Shown piece by piece: positions 1-6,468 of a stretch of DNA of 64,000 nt. Position numbers and translations under genes: made by a program. Numbering within the stretch: position 1 is the stretch's first letter; each line of letters starts with the position of its first letter. This stretch comes from Gammaproteobacteria bacterium (GTDB taxonomy: Bacteria; Pseudomonadota; Gammaproteobacteria; Pseudomonadales; Pseudohongiellaceae): positions 1,178,001 through 1,242,000 of the forward strand of contig JAWKZW010000001.1 of the NCBI GenBank assembly GCA_041395725.1, given 5' to 3'. The notes beneath the pieces are model-generated. The model worked only from the letters and a program-made list of their open reading frames with translations. It searched no databases and was not told where the DNA came from.

Positions 1-510
1 GGCGCCGCCGCCATTACCGCGGCCAAAGACCAGCGCCGAGGGACCCTTGATGACATCCACGCGCTCCACGTTGTAGAGATCGCGCAGGTACTGTAGATCA
101 TCCCGCATGCCGTCAACGAAAAAATCGGAAGTGGTGATATTGCCCCGGAAAACCGGTGCATCCCTGTGCCCTTCCCCCTGTCCCATGGTGACGCCGGGTA
201 CGTAGCGAACCAGATCACCGAGGCCGTTCATTGCCTGGTCTTCGATAACATCACGCGTGATCACATAAATTGACTGGGGGATGTCTTCCAACGCTGTCGA
301 GGTTCTGGTCGCCGAGCTGCTGTCTTCTTCACGGTAGGAATTGCGAGTGCCGTAGATGTAAATGACTTCTGAGGAGGCTTCAGCCGCCGACCCGATCGCC
401 GCGCTGGAACTCCCCGTCGGCTGCCTGGTCGGCTGGGCCGAAAGAGAATTGGAAACCACACCCGCCATAACCAGAGCAGCGAGTGAAACCGAAAGTTGCA
501 AGAGCTTCAT
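1..510 (-). CDS. TonB-dependent siderophore receptor, N-terminal part (runs off the window)
   Basis: Outer-membrane receptor for a ferric siderophore, energised by TonB. Only the first 170 codons are inside the window, starting at the ATG on the minus strand at 510 with a signal peptide (MKLLQLSVSLAALVMAG). The mature N-terminus carries a TonB-box-like segment (EVIYIYGTR) and then the plug domain with typical motifs (EDIPQSIYVITRD, PGVTMGQGEGHRDAPVFRG, ERVDVIKGPSALVFGRG). These plug motifs are those of the catecholate/Fiu-type receptors, but the substrate cannot be read from this part. A perfect 13-bp inverted repeat of Fur-box type lies 36-71 bp upstream of the start, so iron repression through Fur is likely. 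Confidence 0.93.
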   Translation of the reverse strand, partial: MKLLQLSVSLAALVMAGVVSNSLSAQPTRQPTGSSSAAIGSAAEASSEVIYIYGTRNSYREEDSSSATRTSTALEDIPQSIYVITRDVIEDQAMNGLGDLVRYVPGVTMGQGEGHRDAPVFRGNITTSDFFVDGMRDDLQYLRDLYNVERVDVIKGPSALVFGRGNGGGA

Positions 511-545
511 TGACAATACCTTTACGCTTAATCAGGATAAACACT

Positions 546-581
546 AATGAGAATTATTGCTTGTTGGTAATAATTCTCATT
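546..581. promoter_or_regulatory. Fur-box-like palindrome upstream of the siderophore receptor
   Basis: AATGAGAATTATT at 546-558 is repeated as its exact reverse complement at 569-581, separated by 10 bp. Each arm matches the AATGAGAATTATT core of bacterial Fur operators, so this may hold two facing Fur sites. It sits directly upstream of the receptor gene that starts at 510 on the minus strand. Confidence 0.75.
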
Positions 582-691
582 CGCGACTTTATTGCATCTG
601 ATTGTGCGAGTCAACAGGGTTGCAGGACCACGACAGACCGTGACGTTGAACAGCCTGCGCCGTTCATCGATCACCTGGACACAGAACAATT

Positions 692-773
692 GCACAACAA
701 CCTGCGTGATAATTTTCAAGCCAACGCCCGCCAGAACCAGCCAGCTGGAGCCTCGTACACACAGGCGTTATGT
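692..773 (+). other. attC-like site 1 (integron cassette recombination site), tentative
   Basis: The left end GCACAACAACCTGCGTG and the right end CACACAGGCGTTATGT are imperfect inverted repeats. The right end finishes in GTTATGT, the R' core variant common in chromosomal integrons of marine gammaproteobacteria. The site lies just before a toxin-antitoxin pair on the same strand, as in a cassette. The inner L boxes are poorly conserved, so this is weaker than the site at 2179-2253. Confidence 0.4.
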
Positions 774-803
774 TCCACGAGTACTGAGAGCACAACGCTC
801 ATA

Positions 804-1121
804 ATGACGCTTGACGTTATTATCGCTGCGCGTTTCTATCTTGGGCATGATCGTTTTTTCAAATGCCCTTTTACAGAATCGCTTGCCAAAGGGCATAGGG
901 TAAGAAGGTTTGATATTGAACGTATTGCTCTTCGAAAGATCAGACAGTTGCAAGTGTTGGAAAAGCTGGAAGATTTAGGAGTACCGCCAGGTAACAGGCT
1001 TGAAGCACTGAAAGGCCATCGAAAAGGACAATACAGCATTCGAATAAACGATCAATTTAGAATTTGCTTCCGGTGGACCAAAGCTGGAGCGAGTGATGTA
1101 GTGATAGTGGATTATCACTAG
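804..1121 (+). CDS. higB: HigB-type toxin (RelE/ParE superfamily), probably frameshifted at its 5' end
   Basis: Predicted ribosome-dependent mRNA endonuclease toxin of a type II toxin-antitoxin pair with the HigA gene 10 bp downstream. The body is diagnostic of the family (VPPGNRLEALKG, QYSIRINDQFRICFRW, VEIVDYH-like end VVIVDYH). Family members normally begin MIVSFKC; here the ATG at 847 reads MIVFSNA and then leaves frame. Adding one T to the T6 run at 854-859 would give MIVFFKC continuing in frame into the conserved body. The gene as written is open from an in-frame ATG at 804, giving a non-standard N-terminus. It is either a real one-base deletion, a slippage site or a sequencing error in a homopolymer. 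Confidence 0.72.
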   Translation: MTLDVIIAARFYLGHDRFFKCPFTESLAKGHRVRRFDIERIALRKIRQLQVLEKLEDLGVPPGNRLEALKGHRKGQYSIRINDQFRICFRWTKAGASDVVIVDYH

Positions 1122-1131
1122 GAGTTTATTT

Positions 1132-1449
1132 ATGAGGAAAATACAACCAGTATCTCCAGGTGAATTACTGAAAGATGAATTCTTAGAGCCCATGGGAATT
1201 TCTCAATACCGCCTTGCTAAAGAGATCAAAGTACCGGCTCAACGCATTGGAGCAATCATTTCTGGAAAGCGCTCTATTACTGCAGATACCGATCTGCGAC
1301 TTTGTAAGTTTTTTGGCCTTTCCAATGGCTATTGGCTGCGGGTGCAAGCTGCCTACGATACTGAAATTGCAGAAGATGAATTGGCAGAAGAGTTAAATCA
1401 TATTCGACCCTGGAGAGAAGTTTCCAACGCAGCCAACCAAGGAACATAA
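1132..1449 (+). CDS. higA: HigA-type antitoxin, XRE-family HTH
   Basis: Antitoxin and autorepressor partner of the upstream HigB-like toxin. The 105-residue protein opens with the HigA signature (VSPGELLKDEFLEPMGISQYRLAKEI) followed by a lambda-repressor-type helix-turn-helix (VPAQRIGAIISGKRSITADTDLRLCKFF), the usual HigA length and layout. The ATG at 1132 follows the toxin stop by 10 bp and has GGAG at 1121-1124 as ribosome binding site, so the pair is translated together in the toxin-first order of higBA loci. The gene is more AT-rich than the surrounding chromosome, which fits mobile cassette DNA. Confidence 0.9.
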   Translation: MRKIQPVSPGELLKDEFLEPMGISQYRLAKEIKVPAQRIGAIISGKRSITADTDLRLCKFFGLSNGYWLRVQAAYDTEIAEDELAEELNHIRPWREVSNAANQGT

Positions 1450-1453
1450 CGAA

Positions 1454-1804
1454 TCAAAAGGGCGGGCGGTATCCAGCGTGAGATTCGCCGGCCGAGATGG
1501 CGTTCGCTACATCTTTGGGTGAAGCACCCAAGGCCAGGAGTGATTTCATGATCAAGTCAATTGAAACGCTTGGGTCGCCTGCTTCCATTTTTGCTATTCG
1601 CGACTGGCTGGAGTGAACCATTTTGGCTAATTCGATCTGGCTCAATTTGTTCTGGAGTCTGCGCTGCCGCAGGGTATGGCTCAGGGCAAGCTTCATCTCA
1701 ATATACGCAGACTCTTCTGGGGTAAGCCCCAGAAATTCATCAGCGTTACCGACTTTCCATCCGGCTGTCTCTAATTTCGTTCGCTTACTTGCTTGCATCG
1801 TCAT
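1454..1804 (-). CDS. XRE-family antitoxin of a second HigBA-like pair
   Basis: HTH antitoxin for the phage Gp49-like toxin just upstream on the same strand. Residues about 40-95 form a Cro/CI-type HTH (LRQRRLQNKLSQIELAKMV, then SSQSRIAKMEAG). The reading frame is open further upstream, but the start is probably ATG 1804 or 1798, so that it overlaps the toxin end (1785) by about 15-20 bp, as is usual for such pairs. The pair faces opposite to the neighbouring higBA genes. The C-terminal codons run into an AACATAAC sequence that could be a remnant attC end; its stop lies only 4 bp from the HigA stop. Confidence 0.85.
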   Translation of the reverse strand: MTMQASKRTKLETAGWKVGNADEFLGLTPEESAYIEMKLALSHTLRQRRLQNKLSQIELAKMVHSSQSRIAKMEAGDPSVSIDLIMKSLLALGASPKDVANAISAGESHAGYRPPF

Positions 1805-2123
1805 ACATCCTGAAGCGTGATTTACATACATCAATGACTTTCCTGGGCGTTGCTTCTGTTTTCTTCACAAACACGTCGGCAATAACTACGGAATCCGGAT
1901 CAATTCGGTACACTATGCGCCAAATCTTGTCACTATCCGTAATTCGCAGTTCGTGGCAATGGGTGCCGATTGATGGCATTGGCCTCGATTGCGGCAGAGA
2001 CAGCTTTTCTCCGCGCTGCAAGCGCCGCAGCAAATAGCCTGCTTCCAGTCGACTGGTTGCCGAGAATGGCGGCGTCTTTACTATTCCATGTAGCCAAACG
2101 AGTGGCTTGTCCTTCGGACTCAT
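1785..2123 (-). CDS. Phage Gp49-like / HigB-family toxin (RelE superfamily)
   Basis: Predicted mRNA interferase toxin of the PF05973 (phage-derived Gp49-like) group. The conserved pattern is visible: KDKPLVWLHGIVKTPPFS at the N-terminus, GYLLRRLQRGEKLSLPQSRPMPSIG, CHELRITD, then IWRIVYRIDPDSVVIADVFVKKTE. The ATG at 2123 (MSPKDKPLVW) is chosen over the ATG at 2159 because family members begin near this point. An inverted repeat (ATATGTC-N6-GACATAT, 2134-2153) immediately upstream is a likely operator for the partner XRE protein, whose gene overlaps the 3' end. Confidence 0.85.
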   Translation of the reverse strand: MSPKDKPLVWLHGIVKTPPFSATSRLEAGYLLRRLQRGEKLSLPQSRPMPSIGTHCHELRITDSDKIWRIVYRIDPDSVVIADVFVKKTEATPRKVIDVCKSRFRMYDDASK

Positions 2124-2133
2124 GGGGTGCAAT

Positions 2134-2153
2134 ATATGTCTAATATGACATAT
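2134..2153. promoter_or_regulatory. Operator-like inverted repeat of the reversed toxin-antitoxin pair
   Basis: ATATGTC (2134-2140) and GACATAT (2147-2153) form a perfect 7-bp inverted repeat with a 6-bp spacer, 11 bp upstream of the toxin ATG at 2123. Such palindromes are the usual binding sites for HTH antitoxins that repress their own operon. Confidence 0.5.
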
Positions 2154-2178
2154 TTTCAAGTGCCCTGGTCCGGGTGCT

Positions 2179-2253
2179 GCATAACCAGGCCGTTAAGTCG
2201 CCCTTCGGGCTCGGACGGCAACTACGCTGCCGCCCCTAACGGCGGTGTTATGT
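2179..2253 (+). other. attC-like site 2
   Basis: A 75-bp imperfect palindrome starting with R''-like GCATAAC (2179-2185) and ending with R'-like GTTATGT (2247-2253). The inner boxes also pair: GGCCGTTAAG on the left against CCTAACGGCG on the right, with GC-rich hairpins between them. This is the arrangement of integron attC sites of the VCR-like type. With the weaker site at 692-773 it would delimit a cassette of about 1.5 kb holding the two toxin-antitoxin pairs. Confidence 0.6.
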
Positions 2254-2286
2254 GCTCGTAGCCTTTGACCCAGCCAGAAGCCCCTA

Positions 2287-2302
2287 TTGACGATAATGTC
2301 AA
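2287..2302. promoter_or_regulatory. Promoter/operator palindrome before the hicAB remnant
   Basis: TTGAC-GATAAT-GTCAA is a perfect 5-bp inverted repeat whose left arm is also a -35-like TTGACG. It lies 19 bp before the GTG start at 2321, in the position of a HicB operator. Confidence 0.4.
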
Positions 2303-2320
2303 TAGTGATATCACAAGGAT

Positions 2321-2722
2321 GTGGCGAAAGCTCAAGATATTCGCGGCCAGATGCGGGAGAACCCCAAGGGCTTTAAATTCAGAGACTTATGCAAAGTGGC
2401 AAAAGGTATTGATCGATACACATATCGGGTAACCTGGTCCGAGGAGGATCAGAAGCATGTGGGGCTGTGCGTTGGGTTTCCCAGCCTGAGCTGGCTTGCC
2501 GAGAATCCGGAGAAAGCGTTGCAAGGCATCCGAATGCTGGTCTGTGAATGCATTGACGATATGAAGCAGAATGGGGAAGAGATTCCCGAGCCGCTCTCTT
2601 CGAAACCCTACAGCGGGAAATTCATGGTCCGTGTGCCGCAGGAGACACATCGGATGCTGGCGCTTGACGCGGCCGAGTCAGGCGTAAGTCTGAACCGCCC
2701 TGTATCGAGCAAACTCAATTGA
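2321..2722 (+). CDS. HicA-HicB fusion remnant (HicB antitoxin with a HicA N-terminal stub)
   Basis: The main body is a HicB-type antitoxin: YTYRVTWSEEDQKHVGLC, FPSLSWLAENPEKALQGI, then the C-terminal RHH-like DNA-binding part (YSGKFMVRVPQETHRMLALDAAE, GVSLNR). The first 25 or so residues (KAQDIRGQMRENPKGFKFRDLCKVA) are instead the start of a HicA-family toxin. The centre and catalytic histidine region of HicA are missing, and the stub runs in frame into the usual HicB start (GIDRYTYRV). An in-frame deletion therefore seems to have joined the two genes, removing the toxin and keeping the antitoxin. Start is GTG with AAGGA at 2315. Antitoxin without toxin is expected to be harmless. Confidence 0.8.
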   Translation: MAKAQDIRGQMRENPKGFKFRDLCKVAKGIDRYTYRVTWSEEDQKHVGLCVGFPSLSWLAENPEKALQGIRMLVCECIDDMKQNGEEIPEPLSSKPYSGKFMVRVPQETHRMLALDAAESGVSLNRPVSSKLN

Positions 2723-2792
2723 ACCCGCATGTCTCAATCAATTCCATGCGACCAGCGATGCTCGCGCGTGAATAAGGGCGCCAGGATGAAGT

Positions 2793-3203
2793 ATGAGCCC
2801 TGAATTCGTAGCTATATTGGAAGAAAGAGAGCAGCTGGTACGCTGGTTTATCCTGCTGCCTATCTGCCTGGGGTTCCTGGCTTTGCTTGTTTCAGCCGTA
2901 AAATCTCGGAAGGGCACAGCCTTCCTTTATAGTACTCTCCTGGCAATAGCTTCTGTTGCAATACCTACTCTTCTGGGTGGTTTGTGGTGGGACGAATTAA
3001 GCGGCGTGGCCACAAGCCACGAAGAGGCAGAATGGATATTAAATCATGATGGTGGCGGACTGCTGATTGCGGCCCTCTATGCGACCCTGCTGGCTACTGT
3101 ATTCTGGATTGCCGCGGTATTGGTTTTATCTATTCGGATTGTGATTGCCAGAATGCGAAAGTCCAAAAAAGAGCGATGTCTTGACGCCCCAGAATCATCC
3201 TGA
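2793..3203 (+). CDS. Small membrane protein of unknown function
   Basis: 136-residue protein I do not recognise. Three hydrophobic segments are visible: about residues 17-35 (WFILLPICLGFLALLVSAV), 44-63 (FLYSTLLAIASVAIPTLLGG) and 92-116 (LLIAALYATLLATVFWIAAVLVLSI), ending in a basic tail (RMRKSKKER). The acidic loop between the second and third segments (DELSGVATSHEEAEWILNHDGG) is distinctive. GGATGAAGT upstream of ATG 2793 can serve as ribosome binding site. It stands alone in the cassette-like patch; small membrane proteins are common integron cargo. Confidence 0.65.
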   Translation: MSPEFVAILEEREQLVRWFILLPICLGFLALLVSAVKSRKGTAFLYSTLLAIASVAIPTLLGGLWWDELSGVATSHEEAEWILNHDGGGLLIAALYATLLATVFWIAAVLVLSIRIVIARMRKSKKERCLDAPESS

Positions 3204-3265
3204 CAATCGCATGAAACCGGGCAACTGATGAAGAGCGTTAGCCTGTGGTTAGAGATCGAGGCCCA

Positions 3266-3712
3266 ATGAGACCCACGCGATACATACGAGAAGCCACACC
3301 TGAGGATTCTGACAGTCTTAAAATGTGTATGCACGCAGCATACTCGCCCGTCGAGGAAAGACTTGGAGGAGTACGACTTCCACCGATGGACGTAGATTAT
3401 TCTTCCGAGATAAAAAACTTCCCAACCTGGGTTGTCGAATCCGATGCGGGTATTATTGGCGGTCTAATCATGTCATTCGAAAATAACCAGGCATCTATAG
3501 CAAATATTGCTGTTGATCCGATGTTTCAGGGACAAGGAATAGGCGGAGATTTAATGGGTTTTGCAGAATCGATAGCAAGAGAAAACAGCTTTTCTGAACT
3601 GCAACTCGCTACTCACCTATCACTTGAAGAGAATATATCGCTGTATCGACATCTAGGATGGGAAGAAATAGGCAGAGATGAGACCAGAGTTTTCATGAAG
3701 AAACTTTTATGA
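3266..3712 (+). CDS. GNAT-family N-acetyltransferase
   Basis: Acetyl-CoA-dependent N-acetyltransferase of unknown substrate. The 148-residue protein has the GNAT core: N-terminal IREATPEDSDSL, beta-4 with ASIANIAVDPMFQGQGIGGDLM, where QGQGIG is the acetyl-CoA pyrophosphate loop (motif A), and the C-terminal ENISLYRHLGWEEIGRDE typical of motif B. ATG 3266 (MRPTRYIREA) is preferred to the upstream in-frame GTG 3245 because the fold begins here. The AT-rich composition and isolated position fit cassette cargo. Confidence 0.85.
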   Translation: MRPTRYIREATPEDSDSLKMCMHAAYSPVEERLGGVRLPPMDVDYSSEIKNFPTWVVESDAGIIGGLIMSFENNQASIANIAVDPMFQGQGIGGDLMGFAESIARENSFSELQLATHLSLEENISLYRHLGWEEIGRDETRVFMKKLL

Positions 3713-4060
3713 GCCCTCACGGAAGAATCCCATAGGATCGCCTAAAATGTGCATGCAGCCGGACCAGGCCACGCGTTACGCTCGCGGCTTGGCGACCACT
3801 ATTCACCAGTGTCCGGATGGGATCCTTCGAAAATTTCCAATGAAGATACCCACGGCAGGATGTTATGCGTGGGAATTCGATTCTTTGCTGTAACTATGGG
3901 AATCGGTGGCATTCTGGTTCCCCAAGGTATTCGACTGTGTGCTATTTATTGTGGCTGCCGTACAGTTACCGGCGATACCTCCTGTGTACTGCATGATTAA
4001 AGCAAAGAAAACTGACAGCCGCTAAGAACCCACAACCATCACAACTGAATCCTCAGTTTC
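3713..4060. other. Intergenic stretch without a convincing gene
   Basis: About 350 bp between the GNAT and YdeI-like genes. An open frame at 3749-4000 encodes a Cys/Gly-rich, non-globular sequence with no ribosome binding site, and I do not call it. GTTATGC occurs at 3862-3868, but no left partner of an attC site could be found. Confidence 0.5.
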
Positions 4061-4648
4061 ATGCCTGAACCAGATCCAGCGAAAATTATGGTCTTTCAAA
4101 CCCCAGAAGACCTTGGGCGGTGGCTCAAGGTAAATTACGCCACCGAAAAAGAGCTCTGGGTGAAAATATTCAAAAAGAAGACTGGCATCGCAAGCGTGAC
4201 CTGGGATGAGGTCGTAATTGAGGCTCTTTGCTGGGGCTGGATCGACGGAGTAAAGAAGTCAATCGATGACCAGGCCTATTTACAGCGTATTACCCCCCGG
4301 AAAGCACGAAGCAACTGGTCAAAAAGGAATAGAGAGCATGCGGAGCGCCTGATTGGCGAGGGCCGAATGACTGAGTTTGGGCTGGTGCCTGTTCATGCTG
4401 CGAAAGAGGATGGCCGGTGGGAGAGTGCCTACGTGGCGAGCGAAATGAAAGTACCAAAAGATTTCCTGGCGGAACTGGAGAGCCAGCAAAAGGCGAAAAG
4501 ATTTTATGAAACTCTCAATAAATCGAGTCGCTATGTCATCGCGTACGGATTGGAAAGTGCCAGGAAACCCGAAACCAGACATAAGCGGTTTGCCAGGTAC
4601 ATGGCTATGCTGGCGCGCGAAGTAGATCCGGGCTCTGGCGTCAAATAA
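4061..4648 (+). CDS. YdeI/OmpD-associated family protein
   Basis: 195-residue cytoplasmic protein of the YdeI/OmpD-associated (bacteriocin-protection) family. The family hallmarks are the N-terminal PEDLGRWLKVNYATEKELWVKI, the central TWDEVVIEALCWGWIDGVKKSID, and RITPRKARSNWSKRNREHAERLI. A C-terminal helical segment (KVPKDFLAELESQQKAKRFYETL) matches the OmpD-associated domain, and the length is typical. The biochemical function is not established; these genes are frequent in accessory islands. No clear ribosome binding site precedes ATG 4061. It is the last gene of the cassette-like patch. Confidence 0.85.
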   Translation: MPEPDPAKIMVFQTPEDLGRWLKVNYATEKELWVKIFKKKTGIASVTWDEVVIEALCWGWIDGVKKSIDDQAYLQRITPRKARSNWSKRNREHAERLIGEGRMTEFGLVPVHAAKEDGRWESAYVASEMKVPKDFLAELESQQKAKRFYETLNKSSRYVIAYGLESARKPETRHKRFARYMAMLAREVDPGSGVK

Positions 4649-4698
4649 GCGAACATGGCACAACAATTGGCTCCCAGGATCATCCCGGCCACAGAAAC

Positions 4699-5511
4699 CT
4701 AGAAGCGCCGGGTCAACGCCACCACCAGAAAAGCCTGGGTGGGCTCTACAGTCAGGGAGCTGTCGTCGGCATCGTTCATCAGCCGACCGAGGCGGGCGAC
4801 GCCGGTGAATCGCCAGGTATCGCCAACCGGAAAGCTGACCAACCCCTGCACACCGACACTCTCCAGACCGCTGCCGGCATCGAAAGCTGCGAGGCCGCTG
4901 GCTGCACTTTCCCGTTGGCTCACACCATAGAGAGCTGACATGTAGCGGTCGTCGCCAAACCTCAGGCTGGGTCCGATGCCGGCGAAGGCGCGATTGCTGA
5001 TTGCAAACCGGTAACTTGCTGACAGGTTGCCGTACATCCCCTCATGGCCGGATGCAATCGCCTTGGCAAGGCTGGCCTGAAAGGACCAGGGACCGGTGTC
5101 GTACTCAGTGCCAATGCGGGTTTCAAGCCCGATTCCGAAAGTGTCGATACCGCTGACGTCCTCCGGGTCACGATTCTGAAAGCCCGGACCGACGGCGGCT
5201 GACAGGGCAAATCGCGCTCCATTCTCAAGACGCTCCCGAATCAGGTAACCGCCGAAACCCTGTGGCACACTGAAAAACAGCTTGGTGCCTCGGGCATCGA
5301 CATAGCGGACATCAAAATAAGGTACCGGCAGCACCCGATAATCCTCTGCGCCCTGGTACTCCGGGTTGGCTATCAGACCAACGCCGAGATCGGTCTGCCA
5401 ACCGGTTTGGGGCATGGGAGCAACAGGGCGGGTCTGCTCTTCGCCAGCGACCGCCGCAGTGGCAGTGAGTAATAGCAAGGTCCAAAGCCAGGCACGAAGT
5501 CCATCAGGCAT
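4699..5511 (-). CDS. MipA/OmpV family outer-membrane protein
   Basis: Outer-membrane beta-barrel of the MipA/OmpV family (270 residues, usual length). It has a signal peptide (RAWLWTLLLLTATAAVAGEE), then GWQTDLGVGLIANPEYQGAEDYRVLPVPYFDVRY, the segment that defines the family. Amphipathic strands follow, and a C-terminal aromatic end (VVALTRRF) suits BamA recognition. Family members scaffold murein hydrolases/synthases or act as porin-like proteins; which one applies here cannot be told. It is convergent with the YdeI-like gene and has its own upstream region. Confidence 0.9.
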   Translation of the reverse strand: MPDGLRAWLWTLLLLTATAAVAGEEQTRPVAPMPQTGWQTDLGVGLIANPEYQGAEDYRVLPVPYFDVRYVDARGTKLFFSVPQGFGGYLIRERLENGARFALSAAVGPGFQNRDPEDVSGIDTFGIGLETRIGTEYDTGPWSFQASLAKAIASGHEGMYGNLSASYRFAISNRAFAGIGPSLRFGDDRYMSALYGVSQRESAASGLAAFDAGSGLESVGVQGLVSFPVGDTWRFTGVARLGRLMNDADDSSLTVEPTQAFLVVALTRRF

Positions 5512-6033
5512 CTAAAGTCTCCAGAGTTCAATAAGGGTCACAGGGCAATCAAAAGCGATCGGGCAGAATTAATTGTCTGCAGATCCTGAACACCCCCGAG
5601 TGACTGAGCGTCCTCAATGTTCCCGAGCGGCAAAATAGGCATCGCTACAGGTACGCAAAGCCCTGGTCGGGTTGATATTCCGGGGTATCAATACGACTGA
5701 TTGCCGCAATTAGTTTTGTTGACTACTCATGGAATGCTGGTACAGAGAGAATTATTGCGGGGTCCGAACGAAGGAGCATATGTCTGCTTCATCTTTTTTG
5801 TTACGAACCGGGATCAGAAAAGCTCTTTGCCTGGCAACGCAGGCTTCGGGGTTGGCTGGAACGCACTGCCTGATCGATGGATGAGAAGGCACCTGATATA
5901 CAGGTTGTTGAAATATTGAAGGGTTGGACTTCTACTGTTGTATGAAGCCCAACCCCTCCCCTGCTGCGGCAAATAACAGCGAACTCTAGAACACAGGAAA
6001 ACAAACGCTGAATTGAAATCCCTGCTTCCCGCT
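5512..6033. other. Intergenic region with one long stem-loop
   Basis: About 520 bp without a supported gene. The only structure seen is the stem-loop at 5921-5955. An open frame at 5701-5919 has no family resemblance and no clear ribosome binding site. Confidence 0.5.
5921..5955 (-). terminator. Stem-loop downstream of the small secreted protein gene
   Basis: GGGTTGGACTTC (5921-5932) pairs with GAAGCCCAACCC (5944-5955) with one mismatch and an 11-nt loop. It lies 80 bp beyond the stop of the minus-strand gene ending at 6034. There is no strong T-run, so it could be a weak terminator or an mRNA-stabilising hairpin. Confidence 0.45.
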
Positions 6034-6414
6034 CTATTCTTTCAGCTCCGCTGAAAAAGAACCCATAGCTGCGCCATTGCCGTAATCAACGGTACCGTTA
6101 ATAGTGCTTCCCACCAGCTTTCCCTTATAGACAGCAGAAATCCCATAGTCCGGAAGGTTATGACTGAATGTCACAACCTCGTCTGCAACCGTGCCCGTTA
6201 CGGACGCGTTGCCGGCATCACCGGTCACAGTCCCTTTTATTGTTTCCCCTTCCTGCTCCAGGACAAAATTCATCATCCCGGAGCCTGCATCAGTCATGAC
6301 TGTCACTGCCCAGCTTCCAGAAACCTCAGCTCCGATCGCCGGCATTGCAGTTGCGGCTAAAAAGACTGTTGTTGCACAAACTCTCAGTAGCAATTTTTCA
6401 TATTTTTGCATCAT
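6034..6414 (-). CDS. Small secreted beta-rich protein
   Basis: 126-residue exported protein I cannot assign to a function. A signal peptide (KLLLRVCATTVFLAATAMPAIGA) precedes a short all-beta sequence (GSWAVTVMTDAGSGMMNFVLEQEGETIKGTVTG, then GTINGTVDYGNGAAMGSFSAEL). Its alternating pattern resembles lipocalin-like/YceI-like barrels often found in environmental Proteobacteria. The ATG at 6414 is preferred because AGGAG lies 6 bp upstream. It is 55 bp downstream of the metallo-beta-lactamase-fold gene on the same strand and could be cotranscribed. Confidence 0.75.
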   Translation of the reverse strand: MMQKYEKLLLRVCATTVFLAATAMPAIGAEVSGSWAVTVMTDAGSGMMNFVLEQEGETIKGTVTGDAGNASVTGTVADEVVTFSHNLPDYGISAVYKGKLVGSTINGTVDYGNGAAMGSFSAELKE

Positions 6415-6468
6415 GTTCTCTCCTGTTGTTTCTATCATTTACAGAGTCAGTCAGCACACTGGCAGCTG

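Noticed and set aside
1444..1509. A third attC site after the HigA gene (ACATAAC at 1444-1450)
   Set aside because: A left-like end is present, but the rest is the coding 3' end of the reversed antitoxin, and no GTTATGT right end follows.
3749..4000. A small Cys/Gly-rich protein in the cassette patch
   Set aside because: No ribosome binding site, no hydrophobic or globular pattern, no family.
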